NCBI RefSeq assembly: GCF_018119405.1 | Contig: NZ_JAGPWC010000026.1 | Location: forward strand, 1-64,000 | DNA length: 64,000 nt | Reading direction: 5' to 3' | Source of the DNA: Massilia sp. ST3 | GTDB taxonomy: Bacteria; Pseudomonadota; Gammaproteobacteria; Burkholderiales; Burkholderiaceae_D | Part shown: positions 48,339-60,646 of the stretch, one piece after another | Layout of the letters: each line of letters begins with the position of its first letter | Position numbering within the stretch: the stretch's first letter is position 1 | Position numbers and translations under genes: made by a program | The notes under the pieces: generated by a model | What the model saw: only the letters and a program-made list of their open reading frames with translations | The model's database searches: none | Told to the model about the DNA's origin: nothing

Positions 48339-49772
48339 ATGAAGAAACTGATGCCTGTGCTTTCCATCTCCTTGGCCGTCTCGCTCGCCTTCGCGCCGGA
48401 GGCCGCATTCGCCGAAACCGCCGCACCGGCGGCCGCCAAGTCGGACATGCCGGCCTACGGCGCCGACAAGCCGATCCCGGTGCCGAAGATCACCAAGAAA
48501 ACCCTGGCCAACGGCCTGACCGTCTGGGTCGTGCCGCGCAAGGGCCTGCCGCGCGTGGACTACGTGCTGGCGATCCGCGGCGCCGGCTATGCCGCCGACG
48601 CGCCCGCCAACCAGGCCTTCGCCGGCATGCTGGCCAGCATGCTCAACGAAGGCACCGCCAAGCGCGATTCGCGCGCCATCGCCGAAGCGGCCCAGGGCAT
48701 GGGCGGCGAAGTCGGCGCCAGCCCGGCCTCGGACGGCATCGTGATCCAGGCCAACGCCCTCACCTCGCACGCCGGCGCGATGATGCAGCTGCTGGCGGAA
48801 GTGGCGCGTACTCCGTCTTTCCCCGAAGGCGAGATCCAGCTGGCCAAGGCCAATGCGCTGCAGTCGCTGCGCGTGTCCGAGACCCAGCCGGCCTTCCGCG
48901 CCGAGCGCGCCATCAACAAGGCCGTGTACGGCGACCATCCCTACGCCCGCACCACGCCGACCGTGGAGTCGATCAATGCGGTGAACCAGGAGATGCTGCG
49001 CGCCGAACACGCCAAGCGCTTCCGCCCGGACCGCGCCCTCCTGGTCGTGGCCGGCCGCATCACCGACGCCGAAGCCATGAAACTTGCGCAGCAGGCCTTC
49101 GGCGACTGGAAGGCGAGCGGCGCGGCGCTGCCAGAGACGGCCGCCGCGCCGGTGACGGCCAAGCCGGCCCGCGTGCTGGTGCAGCGCGACGGCAGCGTGC
49201 AGTCGGCGCTGCGTCTGGGCAGCCCGGGCATCGCTGCCAGCGCCGAGGACCAGATCCCGCTGCGCCTGGCCAGCACCATCCTGGGCGGCGGCTTCTCGAG
49301 CCGCATCAACACCAACCTGCGCGAGGAAAAGGGCTATACCTACGGCGCCTCGGCGGGCGCGCGCATGAACCGCGCCGGCGGCGCGATCGTGGGCGGCGCC
49401 GAAGTACGCAACGAGGTGACGGCGGCGTCGCTGAACGAATACTTCAGCGAGTACAAGCGCATCGGCGCCGAGCTGGTCCCGGCCAAGGAAATGGACATGA
49501 ACAAGCGCTACATGGCGGGCGGCTACCTGCTGACCAACCAGCTGCAGCGCGGCGTTGCGACCACCCTGGCCGCGAACTGGCTGGTGGGCCTGCCGGCCGA
49601 GTTCCTCGGCCAGTACGTGCCGCTGATCCAGAAGGTCACGCCGGAACAGGTGCGCACCGTGTCGAAGAAGTACTTCGCGCCGGAGAACCAGTCGATCGTC
49701 GTGGTGGGCGACGCCAAGGCCGTGGGCGAACAGCTCAAGAGCTTCGGCGAGTTCACCGTCACTGACAAGTAA
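48339..49772 (+). CDS. M16 family protein, non-catalytic partner
   Basis: 477 residues with a signal peptide. At the site aligned with HxxEH the sequence is [14 protein letters not shown], so the zinc ligands are absent. The rest has the M16 fold, with [21 protein letters not shown], the substrate-binding arginine-tyrosine motif, in the C-terminal half. By analogy with other bacterial M16A/M16B pairs it forms a heterodimer with the upstream protein and supplies the binding half. AAGGAG precedes the start. Confidence 0.93.
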   Translation: MKKLMPVLSISLAVSLAFAPEAAFAETAAPAAAKSDMPAYGADKPIPVPKITKKTLANGLTVWVVPRKGLPRVDYVLAIRGAGYAADAPANQAFAGMLASMLNEGTAKRDSRAIAEAAQGMGGEVGASPASDGIVIQANALTSHAGAMMQLLAEVARTPSFPEGEIQLAKANALQSLRVSETQPAFRAERAINKAVYGDHPYARTTPTVESINAVNQEMLRAEHAKRFRPDRALLVVAGRITDAEAMKLAQQAFGDWKASGAALPETAAAPVTAKPARVLVQRDGSVQSALRLGSPGIAASAEDQIPLRLASTILGGGFSSRINTNLREEKGYTYGASAGARMNRAGGAIVGGAEVRNEVTAASLNEYFSEYKRIGAELVPAKEMDMNKRYMAGGYLLTNQLQRGVATTLAANWLVGLPAEFLGQYVPLIQKVTPEQVRTVSKKYFAPENQSIVVVGDAKAVGEQLKSFGEFTVTDK

Positions 49773-50689
<917 letters not shown>

Positions 50690-50690
<1 letters not shown>

Positions 50691-51370
50691 TGCAGGCTGC
50701 CGATCTCGCCGCGGTCTGGCTGACACTGAAGCTGGCCACCCTGGTCACCCTCTTGCTGCTGCTGCTCGGCACGCCGCTGGCCTGGTGGCTGGCGCGCACC
50801 CGCTCGCGCCTGAAGAACGCGGTGGTCGCCGTCGTCGCCCTGCCCCTGGTGCTGCCGCCCACCGTGCTGGGCTTCTACCTGCTGCTGGCGATGGGTCCCG
50901 ACGGCCCGCTGGGCCGGCTCGGCGGCCTGTTCGGCCTGGGCACCCTGGCTTTTACCTTCCCCGGCCTGGTGATCGCCTCGGTGCTGTACTCGATGCCCTT
51001 CGTGGTGCAGCCGCTGCAGAACGCCTTCGAGGCCATCGGCGAGCGTCCGCTGGAGGTGGCGGCCACCCTGCGCGCCGGCCCCTGGGATACCTTCTGGTCG
51101 GTGGTGATGCCGCTGGCCCGGCCCGGTTTCGTGACCGGCGCCATCCTCGGCTTCGCCCACACCATCGGCGAGTTCGGCGTGGTGCTGATGATCGGCGGGA
51201 ACATCCCGGACCGCACGCGCGTGGTCTCGGTGCAGATCTACGACCACGTCGAGGCAATGGAGTATGCCCAGGCCCACTGGCTGGCGGGCGGCATGCTGGT
51301 GTTCAGCTTCCTGGTGCTGCTGGCCCTGTACACCCTGTATCCGCAATCGATGCGCGGGGTGCGCCGGTGA
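50690..51370 (+). CDS. modB: Molybdate ABC transporter, permease
   Basis: 226 residues, five or six membrane helices. The EAA loop for ModC contact is [25 protein letters not shown]; the family motif [14 protein letters not shown] is present. It overlaps modC by 4 bases. Confidence 0.95.
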
Positions 51371-52461
51371 GCATCCACGCCCGCTTCCACATCGACCGCG
51401 GAAGCTTCGCGCTCGACGTCGACCTGAGCTTGCCCGCGCAGGGCGTGAGCGCCCTGTTCGGCCATTCCGGCTCGGGCAAGACCACCCTGCTGCGCGCCAT
51501 CGCGGGCCTCGAGCGCGCGCCGGGCGGCGCCATGGCGCTCGGGGACGAGGTCTGGCAGGACGAGTCAAAGGGCGTCTTCGTGCCCACCTGGCAGCGCGCG
51601 GTCGGCTATGTGTTCCAGGAAGCCAGCCTGTTCCCGCACCTGAGCGTGCGCGGCAACCTGGAGTTCGGGCAGCGGCGCGCCGGGCGGATGGAGCGCCGCG
51701 CCGCGAACCGCCAGCCCTCGCTGGACGCCATCGCCGAACTGCTCGGCATCGCGCCCCTGCTCGGCCAGGACCCCGCGCGCCTCTCCGGCGGCGAGCGCCA
51801 GAGGGTGGCGATCGCGCGCACCCTGCTCGCCGCGCCGCGCCTGCTCCTGATGGACGAACCGCTGGCCGCGCTCGACCTCAAGCGCAAGCTCGAGATCCTT
51901 CCCTACCTCGAACGCCTGCACGACGAGCTGGCCCTGCCCATCATCTACGTCAGCCATGCGGCGGACGAGGTGGCGCGCCTGGCCGACTACCTGGTGCTGC
52001 TGGACGCCGGCCGCGTGACCGCCAGCGGCCCGCTGGGCGAACTGCTGGCCCGCATCGACCTGGCGGGCGCCTTCGACGAGGATGCCGGCGTGGTGGTCGA
52101 GGCCGTGCTCGAAGGCCAGGACGAGGACGGCATGGCGCGCCTGTCCTTCCCGGGCGGGACGCTGTACGCGGCGCGGCGCGGAGGCGTCGGCGCGCCCGGC
52201 AGCCGGGTGCGCTGCCGCATCCAGGCGCGCGACGTCAGCCTTGCGCTGGAACGGCCGCGCGCCACCAGCATCGCCAACATCCTGCCGGCCGAGGTGCGCG
52301 AAGTAGCATGCGCCGGTCCCGCAGGCCAGGTACTGGTGCGCCTGCGGAGCGGAGAGACGGCTCTGCTGGCGCGCATCAGCGAACGCTCGCGCCGCGAGCT
52401 CGCGATCGCGCCCGGCGCCCGGGTCTGGGCCCAGGTCAAGGCGGTGGCGCTGCTGGCCTGA
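51367..52461 (+). CDS. modC: Molybdate ABC transporter, ATPase, GTG start
   Basis: 364 residues. Walker [13 protein letters not shown], signature [14 protein letters not shown], Walker [13 protein letters not shown] and the H-loop (YVSHAADE). The C-terminal about 80 residues ([11 protein letters not shown] ...) form a Mop/TOBE domain that binds molybdate. The start is GTG, overlapping modB (GTGA). Brings molybdate in at the inner membrane. No modE lies in the window. Confidence 0.95.
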   Translation: MSIHARFHIDRGSFALDVDLSLPAQGVSALFGHSGSGKTTLLRAIAGLERAPGGAMALGDEVWQDESKGVFVPTWQRAVGYVFQEASLFPHLSVRGNLEFGQRRAGRMERRAANRQPSLDAIAELLGIAPLLGQDPARLSGGERQRVAIARTLLAAPRLLLMDEPLAALDLKRKLEILPYLERLHDELALPIIYVSHAADEVARLADYLVLLDAGRVTASGPLGELLARIDLAGAFDEDAGVVVEAVLEGQDEDGMARLSFPGGTLYAARRGGVGAPGSRVRCRIQARDVSLALERPRATSIANILPAEVREVACAGPAGQVLVRLRSGETALLARISERSRRELAIAPGARVWAQVKAVALLA

Positions 52462-52579
52462 AGCGCCGTTCCCGCCCGGCCTGCGGTGCAAGCCTTGCGG
52501 CCCCCATCCTGCTAGAATTGCCCGGTTTCGCGTACGCAACCATCCGGATGCGGCGAAGTGCGGGCAGCCCTTTCCCCTG

Positions 52580-54817
<2,238 letters not shown>

Positions 54818-54821
54818 CGAC

Positions 54822-57104
54822 TCAGTCCGGAAGCGTGGCGGGTTCGGCCGGCGCCGCTGCCTCCGGCGGCTGCTCGGCGAACTCGCTGTAGACCCAGTCC
54901 TCGCCCGCCTTCACCACGCCTTCCGGCACCAGCGGCGCCCGCTCGGGGGTCCTGGCCAGCGCGACGCGCATGTAGTCGACCCACATCGGCAGCGCCAGGG
55001 TAGCGCCGAACTCGCGTCCGCCGAGCGAGCGCGGATCGTCATAGCCCATCCAGGCCACCGCCGCGATGCTGCCGCCGTAGCCGGCGAACCAGCCGTCGAC
55101 CGCATTGGTGGTGGTGCCGGTCTTGCCCGCGAGGTCGCCGCGCCTGAGCTGGCGCGAGGCTTCCGCACCGGTGCCCTGGCGCGCCACGTCGCGCAGCATG
55201 CTGTCGGTGATGAAGGCATTGCGGGAGTCCAGCACGCGGGTGCGCTCCGGGCGCGCCGGGCGTGTGTTGTCGACCACCACCGTGCCGTCCTTGTCCTGGA
55301 TGCGCGCGATCAGCCAGGGCTCGACGCGGTAGCCGCCGTTGGCGAGCACGGCGTAGGCGCCGGCCATCTGCAGCGGCGTCACCGCGCCCGTGCCCAGGGC
55401 CATGGTGAGGTTGCGCGGATGGCGCGCCGGATCGAAGCCGAAACGCCCGATGAAGTCGCGCGTGTAGTCGACCTCCAGGGTGCGCAGCATGCGCACGGTG
55501 GGCACGTTGCGCGAGTGGGTCAGCGCGCGCCTTACCGTGATCTGTCCCTCGAACACGCCGTCGTCATTGCGCGGCGACCAGTTGGCGATCGCCGGTTCGT
55601 TGGAAAAATCGAGCGGCTCGTCCAGGATCGGCGTGCCGGGGAAGAAACCCCGCTCCAATGCCGCCGAGTAAACGAAGGGCTTGATCGCCGATCCCGGCTG
55701 GCGCCAGGCCTGGGTCACGTGGTTGAACTGCTGCAGCTGGAAATCGAAGCCGCCGACCAGGGCGCGGTAGGCGCCGGTGTTGGCGTCGAGGGCCACGAAG
55801 GCGGCCGCCACCTGGGGCACCTGGGCGATCGACCACTCGCCCTTGCCCGACTTGCCGACCCTGATGACGGCGCCCGGCGTCAGTTTCAGGGACGGTTTGG
55901 CCGCCGGCGCCAGCGCCGCGGCGGCGAAGCCCAGGCCGGAGGCGCCGATCTCGATGATCTCGCCGCCCTGGGTCATGGCGCGCACCCGCTTGGGCGAGGC
56001 GGCCAGCACCACGGCGGGCGCCAGGCCGTCGATCGAGGGCCGCTTCTGCAATGCCTCGGCGACCGCCTCCTCGCGGCTGTCCGCATCCTTGGGCAGCGCG
56101 ATGCGCGCTTCCGGGCCACGGTAGCCGTGGCGCCGGTCATAGGCCAGCACGTTGCGGCGCACCGCGTCGTGGGCCGCGGCCTGCTCGGCCGCGACGATGG
56201 TGGTGGTGACGGTGATGCCGCGCTCGTAGCTGGCCTGCCCGAAGCGCGCGAAGGCGGCCTGGCGCGCCAGTTCAGCCACGTATTCGGCCTTGGCGCCCAG
56301 GTTCGATGCATCGCGTTTCACGCGCAGCGGCTCGGCCAGCGCGCGCCGGTACTGCGCCTCGGTGATGTTCCCCAGTTCGAACATGCGCTTGAGCACCAGC
56401 TGCTGGCGCTTTTGCGCGCGCGCCGGATTCGCCACCGGATTGTGGCGCGACGGGTTCTGCGGCAGGCCGGCCAGCATCGCGAATTCGGCCAGGCCGAGCT
56501 GGTCGAGGGGCTTGCCGAAATAGGTGCGCGCGGCGCTGGAAAAGCCGTAGGAACGCTGGCCCAGGTAGATCTGGTTCATGTAGACCTCGAGGATCTGGTC
56601 CTTGCTCAGGGCGCGTTCGATCTTGTAGGCCAGCGCCGCCTCGGTCAGCTTGCGCGGCAGGGTCTTGTCGCGGGTCAGGAAGAAGTTGCGCGCCACCTGC
56701 ATCGTGATGGTCGAGCCGCCCTGGAGCGAGCCACCGCCCAGGTTGGCCTTGGCCGCGCCCAGCACGCGGATCCAGTCGATGCCGCCATGGTCGTAGAAGC
56801 GCGCGTCCTCGATCGCCAGCACGGCCGCCTTCATCAGCGGCGGGATCTTCGCGATCGGCACGAACTCGCGGCGCTCGACGCCGAACTCGCCGATCAGCAC
56901 ATTGTCGGCGGAGTAGACCCGCAGCGGGATCTTGGGGCGATAGTCGGTGATGGCCTTGATGTCCGGGACATCCGGGAGTTCCGGAACGATGGACGCGTTC
57001 GCGGCGGGCATGGCGGCGAGCAGCAGTGCGCCTGCCAGCGCGAGACGGGTGGCGGTCGAGGTCCGCCCGGAAGGCTGGGCGGAAGGACGGATCGATGTAT
57101 TCAT
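54822..57104 (-). CDS. Class A penicillin-binding protein (PBP1A-like)
   Basis: 760 residues. The glycosyltransferase domain has EDARFYDHGGID, GGSTITMQVARNFFL, YMNQIYLGQRSYG and AMLAGLPQNPS. The transpeptidase domain has SxxK (PGSAIKPFVYS), SRN and KTG (AGKTGTTTNAVDGWFAGY), so both activities appear intact. It polymerises and cross-links peptidoglycan. The N-terminus is short, with one hydrophobic stretch (LALAGALLLAAMPAANAS) that looks more like a cleavable signal than the usual membrane anchor. A TATGAT box at 57136-57141 implies transcription from about 57128, favouring ATG 57104 over 57128. It is not next to pilMNOPQ, so it may be a paralog of the main PBP1A. Confidence 0.85.
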   Translation of the reverse strand: MNTSIRPSAQPSGRTSTATRLALAGALLLAAMPAANASIVPELPDVPDIKAITDYRPKIPLRVYSADNVLIGEFGVERREFVPIAKIPPLMKAAVLAIEDARFYDHGGIDWIRVLGAAKANLGGGSLQGGSTITMQVARNFFLTRDKTLPRKLTEAALAYKIERALSKDQILEVYMNQIYLGQRSYGFSSAARTYFGKPLDQLGLAEFAMLAGLPQNPSRHNPVANPARAQKRQQLVLKRMFELGNITEAQYRRALAEPLRVKRDASNLGAKAEYVAELARQAAFARFGQASYERGITVTTTIVAAEQAAAHDAVRRNVLAYDRRHGYRGPEARIALPKDADSREEAVAEALQKRPSIDGLAPAVVLAASPKRVRAMTQGGEIIEIGASGLGFAAAALAPAAKPSLKLTPGAVIRVGKSGKGEWSIAQVPQVAAAFVALDANTGAYRALVGGFDFQLQQFNHVTQAWRQPGSAIKPFVYSAALERGFFPGTPILDEPLDFSNEPAIANWSPRNDDGVFEGQITVRRALTHSRNVPTVRMLRTLEVDYTRDFIGRFGFDPARHPRNLTMALGTGAVTPLQMAGAYAVLANGGYRVEPWLIARIQDKDGTVVVDNTRPARPERTRVLDSRNAFITDSMLRDVARQGTGAEASRQLRRGDLAGKTGTTTNAVDGWFAGYGGSIAAVAWMGYDDPRSLGGREFGATLALPMWVDYMRVALARTPERAPLVPEGVVKAGEDWVYSEFAEQPPEAAAPAEPATLPD

Positions 57105-57135
57105 GCGGTAGAGGTGGGTTGATTGCATGGCCGCG

Positions 57136-57141
57136 ATCATA
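57136..57141 (-). promoter_or_regulatory. -10 box of the penicillin-binding protein gene
   Basis: TATGAT on the minus strand, about 31 bases before ATG 57104. No clear -35. Confidence 0.35.
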
Positions 57142-57315
57142 CCCGCGCGCCGCTGGGGAAGCATGCGGAATGCACGGGGTAGCGCCGCCTGCCCTGCCGG
57201 GGTGCAGCCGGCGCTACCGGAGGGGTCGTGAGGATGTGCGCATTCCCTGCATTGCAACAGGTGGATGGGTAGAGGTCCCGATTTCGTGCCGGATGATCTC
57301 GCCGCAAACTACCAA

Positions 57316-57345
57316 CGCGTGGGCGGGGAACCCGCCCACCGTACG
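57316..57345. repeat. Hairpin repeat, family B, single copy
   Basis: CGCGTGGGCGGGGAACCCGC followed by CCACCGTACG: a stem of GTGGGCGGG with CCCGCCCAC around an AA-type loop. It lies about 35 bases past the stop of the hybrid kinase gene at 57381 and may terminate the stressosome operon. Confidence 0.65.
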
Positions 57346-57380
57346 AACGCTCGACACAGCCCTGCGCTGCCGGGGTGGCG

Positions 57381-59276
57381 CTAGCTGCCGCGCAGCGCCT
57401 TTTCCAGGTCGTCCAGCTCGGCCGGCTTGACCAGGTGGGCGTCGAAACCCGCTTCCTGGGCGCGGCGGCGGTCTTCCGGCGAGCCGTAGCCGGTGTGCGC
57501 CACCAGGCGGATGTCGGCCAGCCGGGGATTGCGCTTGATGCGGCGCGCGACCTCGTAGCCATCCACGCCGGGCAGGCCGATGTCGAGCACGATCACGTCC
57601 GGCTTGTGCTGCAGGGCCAGCGTTTCGATCTGGCTGGCGTCGGCCGTGGTGCAGGTCTCGTAGCCCATCTCGCCAAGCAGGAAGCCCATCATTTCCATGG
57701 CGTCGACGTTATCGTCGACCAGCAGTACGCGCATACCGGCGCCCTCCTTGTGTGTACATTCAACTTCCCCGTGCGGCTGCGCGTTCTGGGTCACGCGCAG
57801 CACCGGCAACTCGACCGTGAAGGTGCTGCCCATGCCGATGCCGGCGCTGTCGGCCGACAAGCGCCCGCCGTGCAGGCCGATCAGGTGCGAGACCAGCGAC
57901 AGGCCGATGCCCAGGCCTTCCGGCGCGCGGTCCGGCGGCACCGCCACCTGGGCGAACATGCCGAAGATGCGCGGCAGGTTGTCCTCGGCGATGCCGATGC
58001 CGTTGTCCCGTACCGCAATGCGCGCGCGCCCGTCGCCGCCAAGACTCACGCTCAGGGCGATCTCGCCATTGGTCGGCGTGAACTTTGCCGCATTATGCAG
58101 CAAATTCCCGATCGACTGCGCCAGGCGCACCGAGTCGCCCGAGACCCAGATCTGTTCCGCCGGCTGGCGCACGTCCAGGTGGTGGCCGCGCGCGGTGATC
58201 AGGGGGCCGGCCGTCTCGATCGCCTGGGCGATCACGGCGCCCAGGTCGACCTCTTCGGTGCGCAGCACGATCTTGCCTTCCGAGATACGGGCCACGTCGA
58301 GCAGGTCGTCCACCAGGTGCGCCAGGTGGTCGACCTGGCGCGTGATGACCTCGCGCGCGCGCGCCTGGCGCTCGGTCGCGCTTTCGCCCGTTGCGCTCAG
58401 CAGCGCGGCCGCGTTGCGGATCGGGCTCAGCGGATTGCGCAGCTCGTGCGCCAGGGTGGCCAGGAACTGGTTCTTGTTGCTGTCGGCCGCGCGCAGTAGC
58501 GCTTCCATCTCCTTGCGCGCGGTGATATCGCTGGTCACGCGCGCCACGCGGTAGACCCTGCCGCGCGAGTCGCGTACCGGGAACAGGCGGTCGCGCACCC
58601 AGCGCGTCTGGCGGCCCGGTCCACCGATGCGGAACTCCTCGTCGTAGTGGTGCTCGCTGGCCATGGCATCCCAGCGGCGAGCCATCTCGGCGCGGTCGTC
58701 CGGATGCACGGCGTCGAGCCAGCCTCCCGGCTGCTCGCCCAGCTCCTCGGCGCTGCGGCCCCAGATCTCGGCATAGGCCGGGCTGACGTAGACCAGTTCG
58801 CGGCCGGGCACCGAAAACATCCAGAACACGTCGTCGATGTTGTCGGTCAGCTGGCGAAATCGTTCCTCGCTGTCGCGCAGGTCGACCTGGGCCTGGCGCA
58901 TGCGCAGCAGCGCGTTGACGTTGGCGATCAGCTCGTCGGCCTCGATCGGCGCCGCCAGGTAATTATCGGCGCCGCCCTCCAGGCCGCGGATCTTGTCGGC
59001 GCGCCCGGTCAGCGCGGCCGAGGTCTGCAGCACCAGCACCTTGCTGGTCTCGGAATCGGCCTTGATGCGGCGGCACACCTCGATGCCGTTGATGTCGGGT
59101 AGCTTCACGTCGAGCAGTACCAGGGCCGGCGCGGTGCGCCTGACGATGTCCAGCGCATCGGTGCCGTTGGCGGCCTCCACCACCTCGAAGCCCGCGCTCT
59201 GCAGGATGCGGGTCTTGGCGTAGCGGGCGCCGTCGTTGTCGTCAACGTTGAGTATCAGGGTCGAGTGGGCGTTCAT
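57381..59276 (-). CDS. Hybrid histidine kinase REC-PAS-HisKA-HATPase-REC, last gene of stressosome operon
   Basis: 631 residues, no membrane helix, so cytoplasmic. The N-terminal receiver has D56 (LLDVKLP) but the conserved lysine is replaced by Ala (NYLAAPIEA). PAS (RQLTDNIDDVFWMFSVPGRE) and HisKA (LATLAHELRNPLSPIR) follow, then HATPase (NLLHNAAKF, DNGIGI, GLGIGLSLV) and a C-terminal receiver (VLDIGLPG, LVKPA). Its start overlaps the previous gene's stop (ATGA). The N-terminal receiver could take input from the partner kinase; the C-terminal one could pass phosphate on. No DNA-binding output is present. Confidence 0.9.
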   Translation of the reverse strand: MNAHSTLILNVDDNDGARYAKTRILQSAGFEVVEAANGTDALDIVRRTAPALVLLDVKLPDINGIEVCRRIKADSETSKVLVLQTSAALTGRADKIRGLEGGADNYLAAPIEADELIANVNALLRMRQAQVDLRDSEERFRQLTDNIDDVFWMFSVPGRELVYVSPAYAEIWGRSAEELGEQPGGWLDAVHPDDRAEMARRWDAMASEHHYDEEFRIGGPGRQTRWVRDRLFPVRDSRGRVYRVARVTSDITARKEMEALLRAADSNKNQFLATLAHELRNPLSPIRNAAALLSATGESATERQARAREVITRQVDHLAHLVDDLLDVARISEGKIVLRTEEVDLGAVIAQAIETAGPLITARGHHLDVRQPAEQIWVSGDSVRLAQSIGNLLHNAAKFTPTNGEIALSVSLGGDGRARIAVRDNGIGIAEDNLPRIFGMFAQVAVPPDRAPEGLGIGLSLVSHLIGLHGGRLSADSAGIGMGSTFTVELPVLRVTQNAQPHGEVECTHKEGAGMRVLLVDDNVDAMEMMGFLLGEMGYETCTTADASQIETLALQHKPDVIVLDIGLPGVDGYEVARRIKRNPRLADIRLVAHTGYGSPEDRRRAQEAGFDAHLVKPAELDDLEKALRGS

Positions 59277-60646
59277 GGTTCGTTTCCGTCATTCTCCGCC
59301 GGCGGCTGTGGCGGCCGGCGCGGCAAGGTGAGCGTGAATGTCGAGCCGACGCCTACCGCGCTGGTAACGTCGACCCTGCCGCCGAGCAGCTCGGCGAGCT
59401 TGCGGCATAACGGTAGTCCAAGCCCGGTCCCCTTGCTGCGCCGCTGCAGCGGGTGCTCGATCTGGCTGAACTCCTCGAAAATCAATTGCAGGTTTTCCGG
59501 GCTGATGCCGATGCCGGTATCGGCCACCCCGAACGAGATGGTATCCGCTTCCAGGTCGAGATTCGCGAATACCAGCACCGACCCCTGCTCGGTGAACTTG
59601 AGCGCGTTCGAGATGAAGTTGCGCAGGATCTGCTGGATCTTGCCCTCGTCGGAATGGAAAGGTTCTTCGAGACCCGAGGGCTCGAAGATCAGCTCCACCC
59701 GGCCTTCGTCCACCAGCGGGCGCATCATGCCCTTGAGGGTGCGGAACAGGTTCTCGACCACCACCGGCTCGACCGCGAGCTGCACTCTGCCGGCCTCGAT
59801 CTTGGCCAGGTCGAGCAGGTCGTTGACCAGCTCGGACAGGTCGCCCGCGGCCTTGGCGATGAACCCCACCTGGCGCTCCTGCTCCACCGTCAGCTCGCCG
59901 TCCATGCGGTCCAGCAGCAGCTGGGCCAGGGCGCGGATCGAGGACAGCGGGGTACGCAGTTCGTGGCTGGTGTTGGACAGGAAGCGCGACTTCATTTCGT
60001 CGGCGCGGCGCAGGCGCTCGGCCTTGTCCTCGATCTCGGCGTACAGGGCCACGATGCCGCGGTTGGTGTCTTCCAGCTCGCGTGTCAGCGACAGCAGGTC
60101 TTCCTGGCGCTCGCGCAGCTCGGCCAGCGTGGCCAGCAGTTCCTGGTTCTGCAGCTGCAGCTCGTGCATCGCGTTCGACACCGGGCTGTCGGCCAGGCGC
60201 GCGCCGATCTCGGCCAAGCGCGGCGGCGCGATGCGTTCCTGCGGCGGCAGCGCCTTGCGCACCGTGACCGTGGTCGCACCCTGCACGCCCGGATCGACCT
60301 CGCAGGCGTCCATCAGGCGGTGCGCGGTGATGATCGCCAGTTCGTGCAGCGACTGCGCCCCGGGCTCGGTCTCGGGCGCGGCGGTGGCCTCGCGCGGCCC
60401 CATGCCGGCGCTGACCAGCACCTCGAGGTGCTGGCGGCCGCCCATGTCGCGCAGCTGGAACTGGGCGCGGCCGCCGGAGCCGTGCTGGCATGCACCGCGC
60501 GCCACTTCCGACACCGCGGTGGCGACGCGTACCTGGTCCTGCTGCGAAAAGCCCAGCAGTGCGGAAATCTGGCGCGCGCGCTGGCGCACCAGCACCACGT
60601 CCTGGTCGCGGTCCAGGCCGACGCTCAGGATGCGCTGGACGTTCAC
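59273..60646 (-). CDS. RsbT-like domain fused to a histidine kinase, GTG start
   Basis: 457 residues from a GTG overlapping the previous stop (GTGA). Residues about 10-110 resemble an RsbT/anti-sigma HATPase: DQVRVATAVSEVARGACQH (N-box-like but with Cys-Gln where Asn-Thr is usual) with poor G boxes, so ATP binding there is doubtful. A coiled coil (about 160-240, HELQLQNQELLATLAELRER) leads to HisKA (NTSHELRTPLSSIR) and a standard HATPase (NFISNALKF, DTGIGI, GTGLGLPL). It links RsbT-type stressosome partner-switching to a phospho-relay. Cytoplasmic. Confidence 0.85.
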   Translation of the reverse strand: MNVQRILSVGLDRDQDVVLVRQRARQISALLGFSQQDQVRVATAVSEVARGACQHGSGGRAQFQLRDMGGRQHLEVLVSAGMGPREATAAPETEPGAQSLHELAIITAHRLMDACEVDPGVQGATTVTVRKALPPQERIAPPRLAEIGARLADSPVSNAMHELQLQNQELLATLAELRERQEDLLSLTRELEDTNRGIVALYAEIEDKAERLRRADEMKSRFLSNTSHELRTPLSSIRALAQLLLDRMDGELTVEQERQVGFIAKAAGDLSELVNDLLDLAKIEAGRVQLAVEPVVVENLFRTLKGMMRPLVDEGRVELIFEPSGLEEPFHSDEGKIQQILRNFISNALKFTEQGSVLVFANLDLEADTISFGVADTGIGISPENLQLIFEEFSQIEHPLQRRSKGTGLGLPLCRKLAELLGGRVDVTSAVGVGSTFTLTLPRRPPQPPAENDGNEP

